A program made the position numbers and the translations under genes. A DNA stretch of 64,000 bases, taken from Methylothermaceae bacteria B42 (GTDB taxonomy: Bacteria > Pseudomonadota > Gammaproteobacteria > Methylococcales > Methylothermaceae). The number at the start of each line of letters is the position of its first letter. The stretch's first letter is position 1. The notes beneath the pieces were generated by a model, which made no database searches, was not told where the DNA came from, and was given only the letters and a program-made list of their open reading frames with translations. The stretch lies in assembly GCA_001566965.1 (NCBI GenBank), contig LSNW01000031.1, positions 1-64,000 of the forward strand. The letters run 5' to 3'. Shown one piece after another: positions 26,112 through 36,376 of this stretch.

Positions 26112-26416
26112 TTGCATCCCTCCAAATTACACGCACCCATGAGTGACTGGCATCATCAGATTTAGAATAATCTAGATGCCTTTTTACCTTAATTTACAAA
26201 AAAGGTCAATATTTTTTGATCATTTCGCAAAATCAAGCACCTAACCAAATAAATTCAATAAGTTACCATATTTTTCATCCACCAACTCTCCCAGAACTTT
26301 TCAAAAATCTTATTTCCAACATCTATCATCATTCCTTTTCTCATTTTTTTATTAAATTTGCTTTATCCCTGCCCATTTCGCTTTCTTTGTTGCGCCCAGA
26401 TTGTCCCCGCCATTCC
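26112..26416. other. Intergenic region upstream of the CTERM gene
   Basis: About 300 AT-rich bases holding the CTERM gene promoter on the minus strand. No gene is seen. Confidence 0.35.
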
Positions 26417-26555
26417 ATTCAGAGGTTCAAGCGGTACAAGGATGTGCCATCAATATCTATTATGCTGGCAATGGATTTTGCACTAGAAAAGAAAATGGCA
26501 CTTTTCGTTTTTTTTGTGCTGAGAAATCATCGATGAATTACTCAGCATTTCCTAA
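26417..26555. repeat. Diverged copy of the element at 55394-55555
   Basis: Aligns by eye along its length with the copy near 55.4 kb: attcagaggttc, then ttttgca...gaaaatggcacttttcg, then tgagaaatcatcgatgaattactcag...tttcct. Lies between the CTERM gene and nth. Non-coding, MITE-like. Confidence 0.55.
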
Positions 26556-27223
26556 ACCTTCAAACTGGATTGCTTGCCGGAGGCGGATTCGGGTAAATTT
26601 TTTGCCCGGTACTCACACAAATCCCGGATCACGCATTCGCCGCACTTGGGATTACGGGCGGTGCAAACATATCTGCCATGCAGAATCAGCAGGTGGTGGG
26701 CGTCTTTCTTGAACTCCTTTGGGGTCCAGCGGTTAAGTTTTTCCTCCACCTCCCGGACTGTCTTTCCAGGGGCTAAGCCTGTGCGGTTACATACCCTGAA
26801 AATGTGGGTATCGACAGCAATGGCAGGCTCCCCGAAAGCGGTGTTCAAAATGACATTGGCGGTCTTACGGCCTACGCCCGGCAATGCTTCCAGTTCTTTG
26901 CGGGTGCGGGGAACCTTCCCACCATGTTTGTCAATCAGTTGTTGGCAAAGGCGGATGATATGACGGGCTTTGCTGTTATATAACCCAATATGGCGGATAT
27001 AGCGTCTAAGCCCCTCCTCTCCCAGAGCCAGGATTTTCTCGGGAGTATTGGCTATTTTGAAAAGTTTTTCTGTTGCTTGATTGACGCTTTTATCGGTGGC
27101 TTGAGCGGAGAGGACAACAGCAATAAGCAACTCAAATGGTGTTTGGTATCGAAGTTCCGTCGTCGGGTTTGGAATGGCCTTGGCCAAACGTTCGTAAATC
27201 TGCCGGCGTTTCAGTTGATTCAT
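26552..27223 (-). CDS. nth: Endonuclease III
   Basis: 223 aa. Base-excision repair glycosylase/AP lyase for oxidised pyrimidines. The helix-hairpin-helix LPGVGRKTANVILN contains the catalytic Lys, and VDTHIFRV the catalytic Asp. The 4Fe-4S loop CTARNPKCGECVIRDLC has the C-x6-C-x2-C-x5-C spacing. The C-terminal tail (KNLPESASGKQSSLKV) is a little longer than in E. coli. It follows the RnfB-like ferredoxin gene by 4 bases, the rnf-nth linkage known from E. coli. Confidence 0.96.
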   Translation of the reverse strand: MNQLKRRQIYERLAKAIPNPTTELRYQTPFELLIAVVLSAQATDKSVNQATEKLFKIANTPEKILALGEEGLRRYIRHIGLYNSKARHIIRLCQQLIDKHGGKVPRTRKELEALPGVGRKTANVILNTAFGEPAIAVDTHIFRVCNRTGLAPGKTVREVEEKLNRWTPKEFKKDAHHLLILHGRYVCTARNPKCGECVIRDLCEYRAKNLPESASGKQSSLKV

Positions 27224-27227
27224 GGAT

Positions 27228-27599
27228 TCAAGAATGTTTCCGCCGCAAGGCTTCTCTCTTAGCCGCCAATCGCGCTTTACGTTGTTGCTCCAGCCTGGAC
27301 AGGCGCTGTTGCCGATTTTGGTAACGACGCTTGGTCACCTGTTTGCGATGCGCTAATTGTTCGTCGGTCTTAGGCATGAATTCGTCAGGGGTAGGCACCA
27401 TCTCAATACAATCCACAGGACAGGGCGGCAAACACAACTTACAACCGATGCACTCAAAAGCCAAGACAGTATGCATTTGATTTGGCGCGCCAATAATGGC
27501 ATCCACAGGACAAGCTTCCAGGCATCGGGCGCAACCGATACATCGGGACTCATCGATTAATGCAACCAGAGAAAACTTTCCTTTGGGGGAGGAGGACAA
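27228..27599 (-). CDS. Short RnfB-like 2[4Fe-4S] ferredoxin
   Basis: 123 aa. Two ferredoxin motifs, [16 protein letters not shown] and [16 protein letters not shown], match the C-terminal half of RnfB/RsxB, followed by a basic helical tail ([20 protein letters not shown]). The N-terminal membrane helix and extra FeS domain of full RnfB are absent, and no other rnf genes are nearby. It is therefore a stand-alone soluble ferredoxin, annotated in many genomes as RsxB. It may supply electrons in the cytoplasm; pairing with nth is by position only. Confidence 0.88.
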   Translation of the reverse strand: MSSSPKGKFSLVALIDESRCIGCARCLEACPVDAIIGAPNQMHTVLAFECIGCKLCLPPCPVDCIEMVPTPDEFMPKTDEQLAHRKQVTKRRYQNRQQRLSRLEQQRKARLAAKREALRRKHS

Positions 27600-27610
27600 A
27601 ACAGCAGCGC

Positions 27611-29641
27611 TTATTTTACCCGCATTCCTGGCTGTGCCCCCTCGTCGGGAGAGAGCAAATAAAGTTCATCGCCACCGGGGCCGGCAGCCAGCACCATGCC
27701 TTCCGAAACCCCAAACCGCATTTTCCTGGGCTTGAGGTTGGCGACCATCACTGTCAGGCGCCCTTCCAGGTTTTCCGGATCGTAGGCGGCCTTGATGCCG
27801 GCAAACACGGTACGGGTCTCACCGCCCAGATCCAAGGTCAATTGCAGGAGCTTTTCCGCCCCGTCCACATGGGCAGCTTTGACAATCCGGGCGATTCGCA
27901 AATCAATTTTGGCAAAATCCTTATAATCAATGAGATCGGCAATCGGTTCCGCTGCCAATGGGCCGCTGGCAACCGCCGGTTCCAGACTCTCTTTGGAAGC
28001 CTCCACCATGGCGCCGATTTTGTCTGGATCCACCCGGGTCAATAGGGGCTTGAAATCATTAATCCGGTGATTGAGAAGCGGGTCAGTGGAGATATCCGGC
28101 CAGGATTGGGAAGGTATATTCAGAAAGGCTTCTGACTCGCCAGCCAGGGAAGGCACGACCGGCTTCAAATAGGTAACCAGCAAGCGGAACAAATTGAGCC
28201 CTTGCGTGCAAATAGCCTGTAAATCCCCTTCCCTGCCTGATTCTTTGGCAATCACCCAAGGTTTATTTTCATCAATATACTGGTTGGCAATATCTGCCAG
28301 AGCCATGATTTCCCGCATTGCCTTGCCGAATTCGCGCGCCTCATAAAGCGCGGCAATTTCATCACCCGCACCAAGGAAACGGCCGAACAAATCCAGATCG
28401 GGCAGCGAAGGAGAGAGCTTCCCCTCGAAACGTTTCTTGATAAATCCGGCACAGCGGCTGGCGATATTCACGACTTTGCCCACCAAGTCCGAATTGACCC
28501 GCTGGGTAAAATCGTCAAAATTCAGATCAAGGTCTTCCACCCCCGCCCCCAGCTTGGCGGCGAAATAATAACGCAGATATTGTGGATCAAGATGATCTAA
28601 ATAGGTGCGTGCCTTGATGAAGGTGCCACGGGATTTGGACATCTTCTCGCCGTTGACGGTCAAAAACCCGTGGGCGTACACAGCGTTCGGGGTCCTGAAA
28701 CCTGATCCATGAAGCATGGCCGGCCAAAACAGCGCGTGGAAATAGATGATATCCTTGCCGATAAAATGATAAAGCTCAGCGGTGCTTTCCGCTCCCCAGT
28801 ACTCATCGAAATTTAGTCCCTTCTCAGCACATAGATGTTTGAAGCTGGCCATATAACCAATGGGGGCGTCCAGCCAGACATAAAAATACTTACCCGGCGC
28901 ATCGGGGATCTCAAAGCCAAAATAAGGGGCATCGCGGGTGATATCCCAGTCCCTGAGCCCAGATTGCAGCCATTCATCCACTTTGTGCGCGACTTCCGGT
29001 TGTAAGTGGCCTTTTTGATGCACCCAGTCTTTTAAAAATCCCTTGAAATCCGATAGTTTGAAAAAATAATGCAGGGTTTCCTTTTCCACCGGCTTGGCGC
29101 CTGATACCGCGGAAACCGGATTTTTCAATTCGGTGGGAGAATAAGTCGCACCACACACTTCGCAGCTATCGCCATATTGGTCCTTTGCGCCGCAACGGGG
29201 ACACTCTCCTTTAATAAAGCGATCCGGCAAAAACATATTTTTCACTGGATCGTACAATTGAGTGATTGTGCGCGCTTCAATATGCCCGGCTTCCTTGAGG
29301 CGCTGATAGATCAAGCTAGCCAACTCCCTGTTTTCCGGAGAATGAGTGCTGTAATAACAATCAAACCCGATGTCAAAACCGGCAAAATCCTCCTGGTGTT
29401 GCTGGCGCACTTGCTCGATGAGCGCCTCCGGCGTGATCCCCTCTTGCTGGGCCTTGAGCATAATCGGAGTGCCGTGGGTATCATCAGCGCAAACATACCA
29501 GCAAATGGCGAGCTGCATTTTTTGAAAACGTACCCAGATATCCGTTTGAATGTATTCCACCAGGTGACCCAAATGAATGGGGCCATTGGCATAGGGCAAG
29601 GCGCTGGTGACCAGTATTTTACGGTGTGCAGCTTGTGGCAT
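27611..29641 (-). CDS. metG: Methionyl-tRNA synthetase
   Basis: 676 aa, the E. coli length. Class I signature [13 protein letters not shown] near the N-terminus and [10 protein letters not shown] in the catalytic domain; the zinc knuckle has CPRC and CEVC pairs. The C-terminal appended tRNA-binding domain ([20 protein letters not shown], from about residue 575) promotes dimerisation and tRNA binding. The ATG at 29641 ([20 protein letters not shown]) was preferred over an upstream TTG at 29659 because it fits the family. The stop is 11 bases before the ferredoxin start, so the three genes may form one unit. Confidence 0.97.
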   Translation of the reverse strand: MPQAAHRKILVTSALPYANGPIHLGHLVEYIQTDIWVRFQKMQLAICWYVCADDTHGTPIMLKAQQEGITPEALIEQVRQQHQEDFAGFDIGFDCYYSTHSPENRELASLIYQRLKEAGHIEARTITQLYDPVKNMFLPDRFIKGECPRCGAKDQYGDSCEVCGATYSPTELKNPVSAVSGAKPVEKETLHYFFKLSDFKGFLKDWVHQKGHLQPEVAHKVDEWLQSGLRDWDITRDAPYFGFEIPDAPGKYFYVWLDAPIGYMASFKHLCAEKGLNFDEYWGAESTAELYHFIGKDIIYFHALFWPAMLHGSGFRTPNAVYAHGFLTVNGEKMSKSRGTFIKARTYLDHLDPQYLRYYFAAKLGAGVEDLDLNFDDFTQRVNSDLVGKVVNIASRCAGFIKKRFEGKLSPSLPDLDLFGRFLGAGDEIAALYEAREFGKAMREIMALADIANQYIDENKPWVIAKESGREGDLQAICTQGLNLFRLLVTYLKPVVPSLAGESEAFLNIPSQSWPDISTDPLLNHRINDFKPLLTRVDPDKIGAMVEASKESLEPAVASGPLAAEPIADLIDYKDFAKIDLRIARIVKAAHVDGAEKLLQLTLDLGGETRTVFAGIKAAYDPENLEGRLTVMVANLKPRKMRFGVSEGMVLAAGPGGDELYLLSPDEGAQPGMRVK

Positions 29642-29736
29642 GGTTGCGCGGATACTCAATAGGAAAGTCAGTGGAACCGCTATTTTAGCTTAAATAATGA
29701 TAAAGTATTAAATCCCTTGGCACTTTTAGAGACATC

Positions 29737-31842
29737 ATGGAAACAGCACTTACCGTTACCCGGGGACACCCTTTGCCCTTAGGGGCTCATTCAGTGGAAA
29801 GGGGCATTAATTTTTCCGTATTCAGCCGCCACGCCACCCGGGTTTGGCTGCTCTTGTTCGATAATCATCATGCCCTTGATCCAAAGGGATATTTTGAGCT
29901 GGATCCCACCGTTCATCGCACAGGAGACCTTTGGCACGCTTGCATCAAAGGCGCTAAACCTGGCATGTGCTATGTCTTCCAGGCCGATGGCCCTTTTGAA
30001 CCACAACAAGGACACCGCTTCAACCGCCACCGGGCGCTTCTGGATCCCTATGCCGTCGTATTAACTGAAGTGGAAAATTGGGATTTTTCCATTCACTGCG
30101 ATCAATGGCTGGAACAGCATCCCGGGGAAGAAATTCCAAAAGTGCAATACCGCGTCAAAGGCATGATCCCCCAGGAAGACGACTTTGATTGGGGAAACGA
30201 CCGCCCCTTGAAAACCCCTTGGCCAGAAACCGTGATTTATGAAACCCATGTCCGCGGCCTGACGATACACCCGTCTTCCTGTGCCCGCTATCCCGGAACC
30301 TTTCTGGGAGTTATCGAAAAAATTCCATATTTTAAAAAGTTGGGTATCACCGCCATCGAATTCATGCCTCTGCAACAATTCAATCCCCATGAGCTACAGC
30401 GCAGCAATCCGCTAACTGGGGAACCCCTGGTGAATTATTGGGGTTACAGCACCGTAGCCTTCTTTGCGCCCCATGCTCAATACAGCACAGGCCGTAAAGT
30501 CGGTGGCCAGCTCACCGAGTTCAAAGCCATGGTCAAGGCCTTACACGAAGCGGGAATAGAAGTGCTGCTGGACGTGGTATTCAACCATACCGCGGAAGGC
30601 AACGAATCTGGCCCCACATTAAATTTCAAGGGACTGGATAATAAAATCTATTACCTACTGGAAGACGAGGACAAAAGCCGTTACAAAAATTACTCAGGTT
30701 GCGGTAATACGCTGAACTGTAACCATCCGGTAGTGCGCAATTATATTCTTGAATGCCTCCGGTATTGGGTGACCGAAATGCACGTGGATGGCTTCCGCTT
30801 CGACCTGGCCTCTATTTTGGGGCGGGATCCCAGCGGCCGCTTGGTACCCAACCCCCCTTTATTGGAATCCATTGCTGAAGACCCCATCTTGCGGGGCGTC
30901 AAACTGATAGCCGAAGCCTGGGATGCCGGCGGCGCTTATCAGGTGGGTTTTTTCCCGGGAGAGCGCTGGTCTGAATGGAACGGCCATTTCCGCGATGATG
31001 TCAGGCGTTTCTGGCGAGGTGATGAAGGCTTGGCAGGGCCCTTGGCGACACGCCTTTGCGGCAGCGCCGATCTTTATCAGCACAGTGGCAAAACGCCGGT
31101 CAACAGCATCAACTTTGTCACCAGTCACGACGGCTTTACCCTCAACGACCTGGTCAGTTACGAACACAAACATAATGAAGCCAACGGCGAGGATAATCGT
31201 GACGGCAGCAATGAAAACTACAGCTGCAATTATGGCGTCGAAGGCCCCACCGATGACCCGGAAATCGAAGCGGTCAGGCTGCGGCAAATCAAAAATATGC
31301 TGACCACGCTGTTTGTTTCCCGCGGCATCCCCATGCTCCTCGGCGGTGACGAATTCCGCCGCACCCAATTGGGTAATAACAACGCTTACTGCCAAGACAA
31401 CGAAATCTCCTGGTTCAATTGGCAATTGGTGAAAAAAAACGCGGGGTTGGTGCGCTTCGTCACACTTTTGATTCAATTCCGGCGCACCCATCCCATCTTG
31501 TGCGCTGAGGATTTCTATAATCCCGAAGATATTCTCTGGTTCGGGAGTGAAGGCTCCCCACCGGATTGGGGAAAGACCCGTTTTTTAGGCGCCTCTATTT
31601 TAGCCCGCAAAGATGGCCGGCACCATTTGTGCTTCTTGTTCAACGCGGACCCTTCCTCCATTGCCACGGCCCTGCCTCCTGCCCCCGTGGGAACTCGCTG
31701 GCACCTAGCAATCGATACAGCCAATAATGCTCCGGAAGATATTTTCGAGCCCGGTCAAGAACCTCTGTTTCCGCATACAGACAAAGTGGAATTGATTGGC
31801 CGCAGCTTAAAAATATTAGTCGCCCATCCCATTACCGACTAA
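29737..31842 (+). CDS. glgX: Glycogen debranching enzyme (isoamylase type)
   Basis: 701 aa. N-terminal CBM48-like domain (about 1-110), then a GH13 barrel. Catalytic residues are visible in DGFRFDLAS (nucleophile Asp), LIAEAWDAGG (acid Glu) and FVTSHDGFTLNDLV (Asp). It hydrolyses alpha-1,6 branches of glycogen limit dextrins in the cytoplasm. Gammaproteobacterial methanotrophs store glycogen, so the gene fits. It is alone, divergent from metG by 95 bases. Confidence 0.95.
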   Translation: METALTVTRGHPLPLGAHSVERGINFSVFSRHATRVWLLLFDNHHALDPKGYFELDPTVHRTGDLWHACIKGAKPGMCYVFQADGPFEPQQGHRFNRHRALLDPYAVVLTEVENWDFSIHCDQWLEQHPGEEIPKVQYRVKGMIPQEDDFDWGNDRPLKTPWPETVIYETHVRGLTIHPSSCARYPGTFLGVIEKIPYFKKLGITAIEFMPLQQFNPHELQRSNPLTGEPLVNYWGYSTVAFFAPHAQYSTGRKVGGQLTEFKAMVKALHEAGIEVLLDVVFNHTAEGNESGPTLNFKGLDNKIYYLLEDEDKSRYKNYSGCGNTLNCNHPVVRNYILECLRYWVTEMHVDGFRFDLASILGRDPSGRLVPNPPLLESIAEDPILRGVKLIAEAWDAGGAYQVGFFPGERWSEWNGHFRDDVRRFWRGDEGLAGPLATRLCGSADLYQHSGKTPVNSINFVTSHDGFTLNDLVSYEHKHNEANGEDNRDGSNENYSCNYGVEGPTDDPEIEAVRLRQIKNMLTTLFVSRGIPMLLGGDEFRRTQLGNNNAYCQDNEISWFNWQLVKKNAGLVRFVTLLIQFRRTHPILCAEDFYNPEDILWFGSEGSPPDWGKTRFLGASILARKDGRHHLCFLFNADPSSIATALPPAPVGTRWHLAIDTANNAPEDIFEPGQEPLFPHTDKVELIGRSLKILVAHPITD

Positions 31843-31867
31843 GGTTATTAGTGGGATCACGTCATCC

Positions 31868-32100
31868 AAACACGTAAAGGATTGATTGAAGGGGGCAGAT
31901 GGTCTGATTCGAAAGCCTCGCCGGCAGCGAGGCCGGCGTGGAGCCTACTGGGGCGAGCCGGACCGAAAGTCCAGTGGACTTTCGCAGCCGGACGAGCGCC
32001 CGAACAGGGAGGTTTGGGCAGGACTTTCTTGCGTAGCAGGATTGCGCAGCAAGCAAGAAAGTATTCACGGCGTTTTTCGAATCAGACCACCTGCCCCGAC
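31868..32100. repeat. MITE-like element, copy 1
   Basis: Starts aaacacgtaaaggattgattg. Near-perfect 22-bp terminal inverted repeats: ggggcagatggtctgattcgaa (ending 31913) with ttcgaatcagaccacctgcccc (32076-32097). The interior is GC-rich with strong hairpins and is about 85% like the copy at 57660-57886, by eye, in the same orientation. Short open frames inside are not genes. Confidence 0.85.
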
Positions 32101-32154
32101 TTGAATAGATGACGAAGCCCTGAAGTTATTAGAGTAACCACTGCTTTTGACATC

Positions 32155-32598
32155 ATGCACTTTGATCAGAGACGATTTCCCGACCGCCGCCGCCGCAATT
32201 GGAGGAGTTTTGCCTTTACTTTATACAAGGGGCGGCGGGGTGCGCCCAGAAGAAGAGAAGAAAGACAGCAGCCCCACTATATTGATATCTACGACGACCC
32301 CAAAACCTGGCTATGGCTGGTGGGAATCATCGGATTCTGCGCGCTGGACGCGGTACTTACTTTGCAAATCATCGACCGGGGCGGGGTTGAAGTCAATCCA
32401 GTCATGAATTTTCTCCTTGACATCGGCCTGTCGGCTTTCTTTTACACCAAATACCTGGCCACCGCCGCGGCGCTCATTTTTATTGTGATGCATATCAATT
32501 TCACCATCCGTGGCATCCCGATCCGGTACGTTTTGCCGGTCATTTTTTGTTTTTATGCGATTTTAATCGCCTACGAATGCATCTTGCTGTTTGCTTGA
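32155..32598 (+). CDS. DUF5658-family small membrane protein
   Basis: 147 aa. The N-terminal 45 residues are very basic (DRRRRNWRSFAFTLYKGRRG), then come three to four membrane segments from residue 55 with the family-like pattern ALDAVLTLQIIDRGGVEVNPVMNFLL. The function of DUF5658 proteins is unknown. Its 3' end overlaps the end of the convergent symporter gene by 28 bases. No clear ribosome binding site is seen, so the start is uncertain. Confidence 0.75.
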   Translation: MHFDQRRFPDRRRRNWRSFAFTLYKGRRGAPRRREERQQPHYIDIYDDPKTWLWLVGIIGFCALDAVLTLQIIDRGGVEVNPVMNFLLDIGLSAFFYTKYLATAAALIFIVMHINFTIRGIPIRYVLPVIFCFYAILIAYECILLFA

Positions 32599-33842
32599 GA
32601 TGATACTGGAATCAATCGCTCCACCACGGCCGAACCAATACTGTCCCCCCAAACGTTGATAGCAGTGCGAAAGCGGTCAAGTAGCCAATCCACCGATAAC
32701 AAAATACCGATATATTCCACTGGCAAGCCGACGGCATTCAAAACAATCACCATGGTCACCAGGCCTGCTTCCGGAATGCCCGCCGCGCCAATGGCGGCTA
32801 GGGTAGCAGTAATCGCAATGGTTGCTTGCTGCATCAGTGACAATTCGACACCGATAACCTGAGCAATAAAAATTGCCGCCACCGCCTCATAAAGCGCGGT
32901 GCCATCCATGTTGATGGTTGCCCCCAATGGAATCACGAATTCTACCGATTCTTTCTTGACCTTGGCCCGGTCCACCGCGCATTCCATGGTGACCGGCAAA
33001 GTGGCCGAAGAACTTGCCGTGGAAAAGGCAGTCAAAAGAGCTTGCGACATACGCAGCATAAAACGAAAAGGATGACGTCTGGTGAATAACCATAAAATCA
33101 GGGGCAGGGTGACAAAGCCATGAATGCCGAGGCCGAGCAAAACCGCCGCCACATACCGCCCTGTTTGCATCAGTGTTTTTATAAATTCTCCATGCAATTG
33201 CGCTTCGCCAAAACGGGCCGCCACCAAACAGAAAATGCCCAAGGGAGCGACCTTCATCAGCAACATCACGAAAGCCAGAAAAGCATCGTTGATTTGAACA
33301 ATGATATCCGCCAGGATCTTGACCCGTTCCCCCATGGTGGTAAGCATGCCGGCGAAAATGATGGAAAAGACAATCAAAGGCAGCAGTTGGGTATTGGCAG
33401 CCGCGGCGAACAAATTATCGGTGAACAGCATGAGCATCAAGTTCTTCAAGATAGTGCCAATGCCCACCTCTTCCGCCGGCACCGTTATCCCCTTCTCACG
33501 CACCAACTCTTCAAGCGTTTTGGTATCCAGACCGCTCGCTCCAGGCTCAATCCAATTGACAACTACAATCCCGACAATGACCGCCATCAAAGTCGTGGTC
33601 AGATAATACGCGATTGCCGCCCCCCCCGGCTTGCCCAGTTGACGGACGTCGCCCAATCCAAGAATGCCGCTCATCACGCTGGCCATGACCAAGGGAACCA
33701 CCAGCATTTTCAAGGCCCGCAGGAAAATTTCCCCGCCAATCTCAAATTGCACGGCGGTCTTCGGACTCAACAACCCGAGGACAACCGCCCCAATGATGGC
33801 CAGCAGAATATAGAGGGTAAGATTGTTGTTTTTATTATTCAT
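32571..33842 (-). CDS. Dicarboxylate/amino acid:cation symporter (DAACS family)
   Basis: 423 aa with the eight-helix, two-hairpin plan of GltP/DctA carriers. Conserved motifs: FSTASSSATLPVTMECA (serine-rich hairpin 1), PLGATINMDGTALYEAV (unwound helix 7) and hairpin 2 AAIGAAGIPEAGLVTMVIVL. It couples uptake of glutamate, aspartate or C4-dicarboxylates to Na+ or H+. The TINMDGTA pattern resembles glutamate carriers more than DctA, but substrate cannot be fixed by eye. Confidence 0.92.
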   Translation of the reverse strand: MNNKNNNLTLYILLAIIGAVVLGLLSPKTAVQFEIGGEIFLRALKMLVVPLVMASVMSGILGLGDVRQLGKPGGAAIAYYLTTTLMAVIVGIVVVNWIEPGASGLDTKTLEELVREKGITVPAEEVGIGTILKNLMLMLFTDNLFAAAANTQLLPLIVFSIIFAGMLTTMGERVKILADIIVQINDAFLAFVMLLMKVAPLGIFCLVAARFGEAQLHGEFIKTLMQTGRYVAAVLLGLGIHGFVTLPLILWLFTRRHPFRFMLRMSQALLTAFSTASSSATLPVTMECAVDRAKVKKESVEFVIPLGATINMDGTALYEAVAAIFIAQVIGVELSLMQQATIAITATLAAIGAAGIPEAGLVTMVIVLNAVGLPVEYIGILLSVDWLLDRFRTAINVWGDSIGSAVVERLIPVSSQANSKMHS

Positions 33843-34062
33843 AAATCACCCAAACCAGCTACGATCCTTTGAATTCACTAGGTATCCCCATGATTAAAAC
33901 CGAGAAAAAAGCTTCAACTGCTGCTATCATTTTAAGGGGGTTGATTATTCCAGGGCAGTTATCTATCAAACGGCATCAGCCAACAATCTCCATTACCAAA
34001 TCACTGAATTAGATTAGGCTCAATAACTTTCTTTATTTAGGAACTGACTTTTTCGTTTTTTA

Positions 34063-35178
34063 ATGGCTATCCGCTTGCCTCATTTTCAGATGCCGCCTGT
34101 TTGGCAACGCTTTTGGCGTTGGTGGACAGAACAACTATCGTACTTTGTCCCTTCCACAATTAAAAAGCTGTTTGCGCAGCAGTCGCGCCGTTACCTTACT
34201 TTTTCCAGCCCAGAAACAGTGCAAACCTGGCACTTATCCGAAACCCGGGAAATCGTCCCAGACGGAGAAATACAGTTAGACAAAATCGCGCTGGAATCGG
34301 ATAACGCTGCGAATGACTCCGAAACTCAACACGACACGCCGACAATTCTACTCCTGACGCCTGGCCAATATCTACTGAGAATTCTGAAACTTCCTGCAGC
34401 CGCAGAAGAAAACCTGCATCAGGTCATCGCCTTTGAATTAGACAAACAAACCCCTTTCGAAGCAGGGCAAGTCTACTTTTCAGAGCGGATCATCAATCGC
34501 CAACCCCAAGGCAAGAAAATCAATGTGCAGGTTGTTCTGGTGCGCAAGGATTTTCTCGACGATAAAATCTCCTTGCTGCGCGCCGCCAACATTCAGCCTA
34601 ACGCCGTCGATGTCGCACAGCTTGAAGGTGATCAGCCCATTCCGCTGGGATTCGATTTATTGCCATCGCAATGGCAAGTCCAAAAAAATCGCCGGCAACA
34701 GATTCTCAATGGGATTTTGGCAATTCAGGTGATTGCCCTGCTCATTGCCGCTTTAGCGCTACCTATTCTCCACCAAAAGAAAATCATTGCCGCCTTGGAA
34801 CAAAAAATCTCGCAAGTACGTAGCCAAGCCAGGCAGGCCAATGATCTTAAGCAACAAGTGGAACAGCTCAAGGAAGAAAGCCGTTTTGCCGCCACCAAGA
34901 AGCAGTCAAAACCCGCCTTGATTCAAGTGCTGGAAGATTTATCCAGAAGAATTCCCAAAGACACCTGGCTCACAGGCTTTCAATATCAAAAGGGACAATT
35001 GAGAATTGACGGCCGCTCCCCCGCGGCATCGAAATTGATTGAATTACTGGAGGACTCGCCTTATTTGAAGAATCTTCACTTCATCTCACCCATTACCCAA
35101 GACCGGAATACGGGCCTGGAACGTTTCCGAATTAGCATGGAAGTTAGCAATGAAGCTGATCAAAACGCCTCTCACTGA
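34063..35178 (+). CDS. gspL: Type II secretion system protein GspL-like (PilN domain)
   Basis: 371 aa. Residues about 40-205 form an actin-like fold region (TILLLTPGQYLLRILKLP, HQVIAFELDKQTPF). A membrane helix (about 222-242) is followed by a coiled coil and a PilN/GspL-type periplasmic domain (LEDLSRRIPKDTWLTGFQYQ). It anchors the assembly ATPase at the inner membrane in type II secretion or related pili. First of four genes gspL-M-C/N-D, overlapping gspM by 29 bases. Confidence 0.85.
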   Translation: MAIRLPHFQMPPVWQRFWRWWTEQLSYFVPSTIKKLFAQQSRRYLTFSSPETVQTWHLSETREIVPDGEIQLDKIALESDNAANDSETQHDTPTILLLTPGQYLLRILKLPAAAEENLHQVIAFELDKQTPFEAGQVYFSERIINRQPQGKKINVQVVLVRKDFLDDKISLLRAANIQPNAVDVAQLEGDQPIPLGFDLLPSQWQVQKNRRQQILNGILAIQVIALLIAALALPILHQKKIIAALEQKISQVRSQARQANDLKQQVEQLKEESRFAATKKQSKPALIQVLEDLSRRIPKDTWLTGFQYQKGQLRIDGRSPAASKLIELLEDSPYLKNLHFISPITQDRNTGLERFRISMEVSNEADQNASH

Positions 35179-35746
35179 AGCTCAACAGCGCATTTTGGCG
35201 GTTTCTTTATTGATATTGCCAGTATTGCTTTTATATTTTTTAATAGCGGCTCCCTATTTTCGTATCCTTAAAGAAGGCAGGGAAACCATCGAAGACTTAC
35301 AATTTCAACTCCGGAGGCTGCAAAAAACGGCTGCCCAAGAGCCACTTTGGCGGCAACAACTCAAAATTCTGAAGGAACAGAATCAACGTAACCGCCATTA
35401 CCTGGAGGGCGACACCCCCGCGCTGGCTTCTGCCGAACTGCAAAAGTATTTAAGCGATATCATCCGTCAGGCAGGCGGTGAATTGACAAGCACCCAAGTC
35501 ATCCCTCCGAGGGAGGAAGACAAATTCACTCGGATTGCGGTGAGAATACGCATGTCTGGGAATACCGAGGTTTTGCGCGAAGTACTTCACGCCATTGAAA
35601 CCCGCCAACCTTTACTCATGGTGGAAACCATGAATATTCGTCCAGTACGCAAGCGCCGGGACCCCAAGACCCGCAAACTAGTTGCCACCGAACGGATGAA
35701 TATTGACATGGAGGTCTTTGGATACATGCCCACGCCAAAATCATGA
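35150..35746 (+). CDS. gspM: Type II secretion system protein GspM-like
   Basis: 198 aa. A short cytoplasmic start, one membrane helix (about 15-36), a coiled coil (40-85) and a small ferredoxin-like periplasmic domain (about 90-195), the GspMb/PilO plan. It pairs with GspL in the inner membrane platform. It overlaps both neighbours (29 bases with gspL, 4 with the next gene), showing tight coupling. Confidence 0.83.
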   Translation: MKLIKTPLTEAQQRILAVSLLILPVLLLYFLIAAPYFRILKEGRETIEDLQFQLRRLQKTAAQEPLWRQQLKILKEQNQRNRHYLEGDTPALASAELQKYLSDIIRQAGGELTSTQVIPPREEDKFTRIAVRIRMSGNTEVLREVLHAIETRQPLLMVETMNIRPVRKRRDPKTRKLVATERMNIDMEVFGYMPTPKS

Positions 35747-36363
35747 ACGGACTGCGACGCCACCTTTTAACCACTTTCCTAGCGGGTTTATGCTTGCTGC
35801 TGGCTACAGCCGTGCTTGTGGAATATATCTTCCTTCGTAGATCCACCCCTCATCTCGAGGCCCCTGAAGCAAACCCCAAAACTGAAATCTCCCTAAACCC
35901 CAAGGCCCCGCCCCCAGCAAAACCATTGCCCCTGGAACAGTTCCAGTCCATGGTGACTATGCCCCTCTTTGTCGAGGGCAGGCAACCTATCCCTGAACAA
36001 GACAAAACCGGCGAAACTTCCACGCAAGCAAGCGGACCGCCACCAAAAATAGAACTCACTGGCATCATCCAAACGCCCGACGCCGGAAAGATTATTTTGG
36101 TACGGGATAAAAAAGGCAAAACCCGCCGCCTCAGACCTGGCGATGATGTGGATGGTTGGCAGCTAGCGGAACTTGCGCCCGATCATGTGGTTTTGACCCA
36201 AGGCGCAAAAAAACATACGCTCAAGCTCATCAAACCCCGGCCACAGTCTAAAATACGCAGGCCGCGCCGCCACCAGAGGCCTACACTTCCCAAAAACCGG
36301 GTAAACAAACCTATTACGAACCCTTTTGCACCATTGAAACCTGCGCCCACTCAACCAAAATAG
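35743..36363 (+). CDS. GspC/GspN-like inner membrane protein of the type II system
   Basis: 206 aa. N-terminal membrane helix (about 8-29), proline-rich linker, then a homology-region-type beta domain (ELTGIIQTPDAGKIILVRDKKGKTRRLRPGD, about residues 103-150) like that of GspC or PilP, which contacts the secretin. The C-terminal 45 residues are basic and proline-rich. Position between gspM and gspD supports this role. GspC and GspN names are used inconsistently for this gene type. Confidence 0.75.
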   Translation: MNGLRRHLLTTFLAGLCLLLATAVLVEYIFLRRSTPHLEAPEANPKTEISLNPKAPPPAKPLPLEQFQSMVTMPLFVEGRQPIPEQDKTGETSTQASGPPPKIELTGIIQTPDAGKIILVRDKKGKTRRLRPGDDVDGWQLAELAPDHVVLTQGAKKHTLKLIKPRPQSKIRRPRRHQRPTLPKNRVNKPITNPFAPLKPAPTQPK

Positions 36364-36376
36364 GGATAATTGTTCA

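Noticed and set aside
31882-32112. Short open frames in the MITE-like copies
   Set aside because: Frames are not conserved between the two copies.
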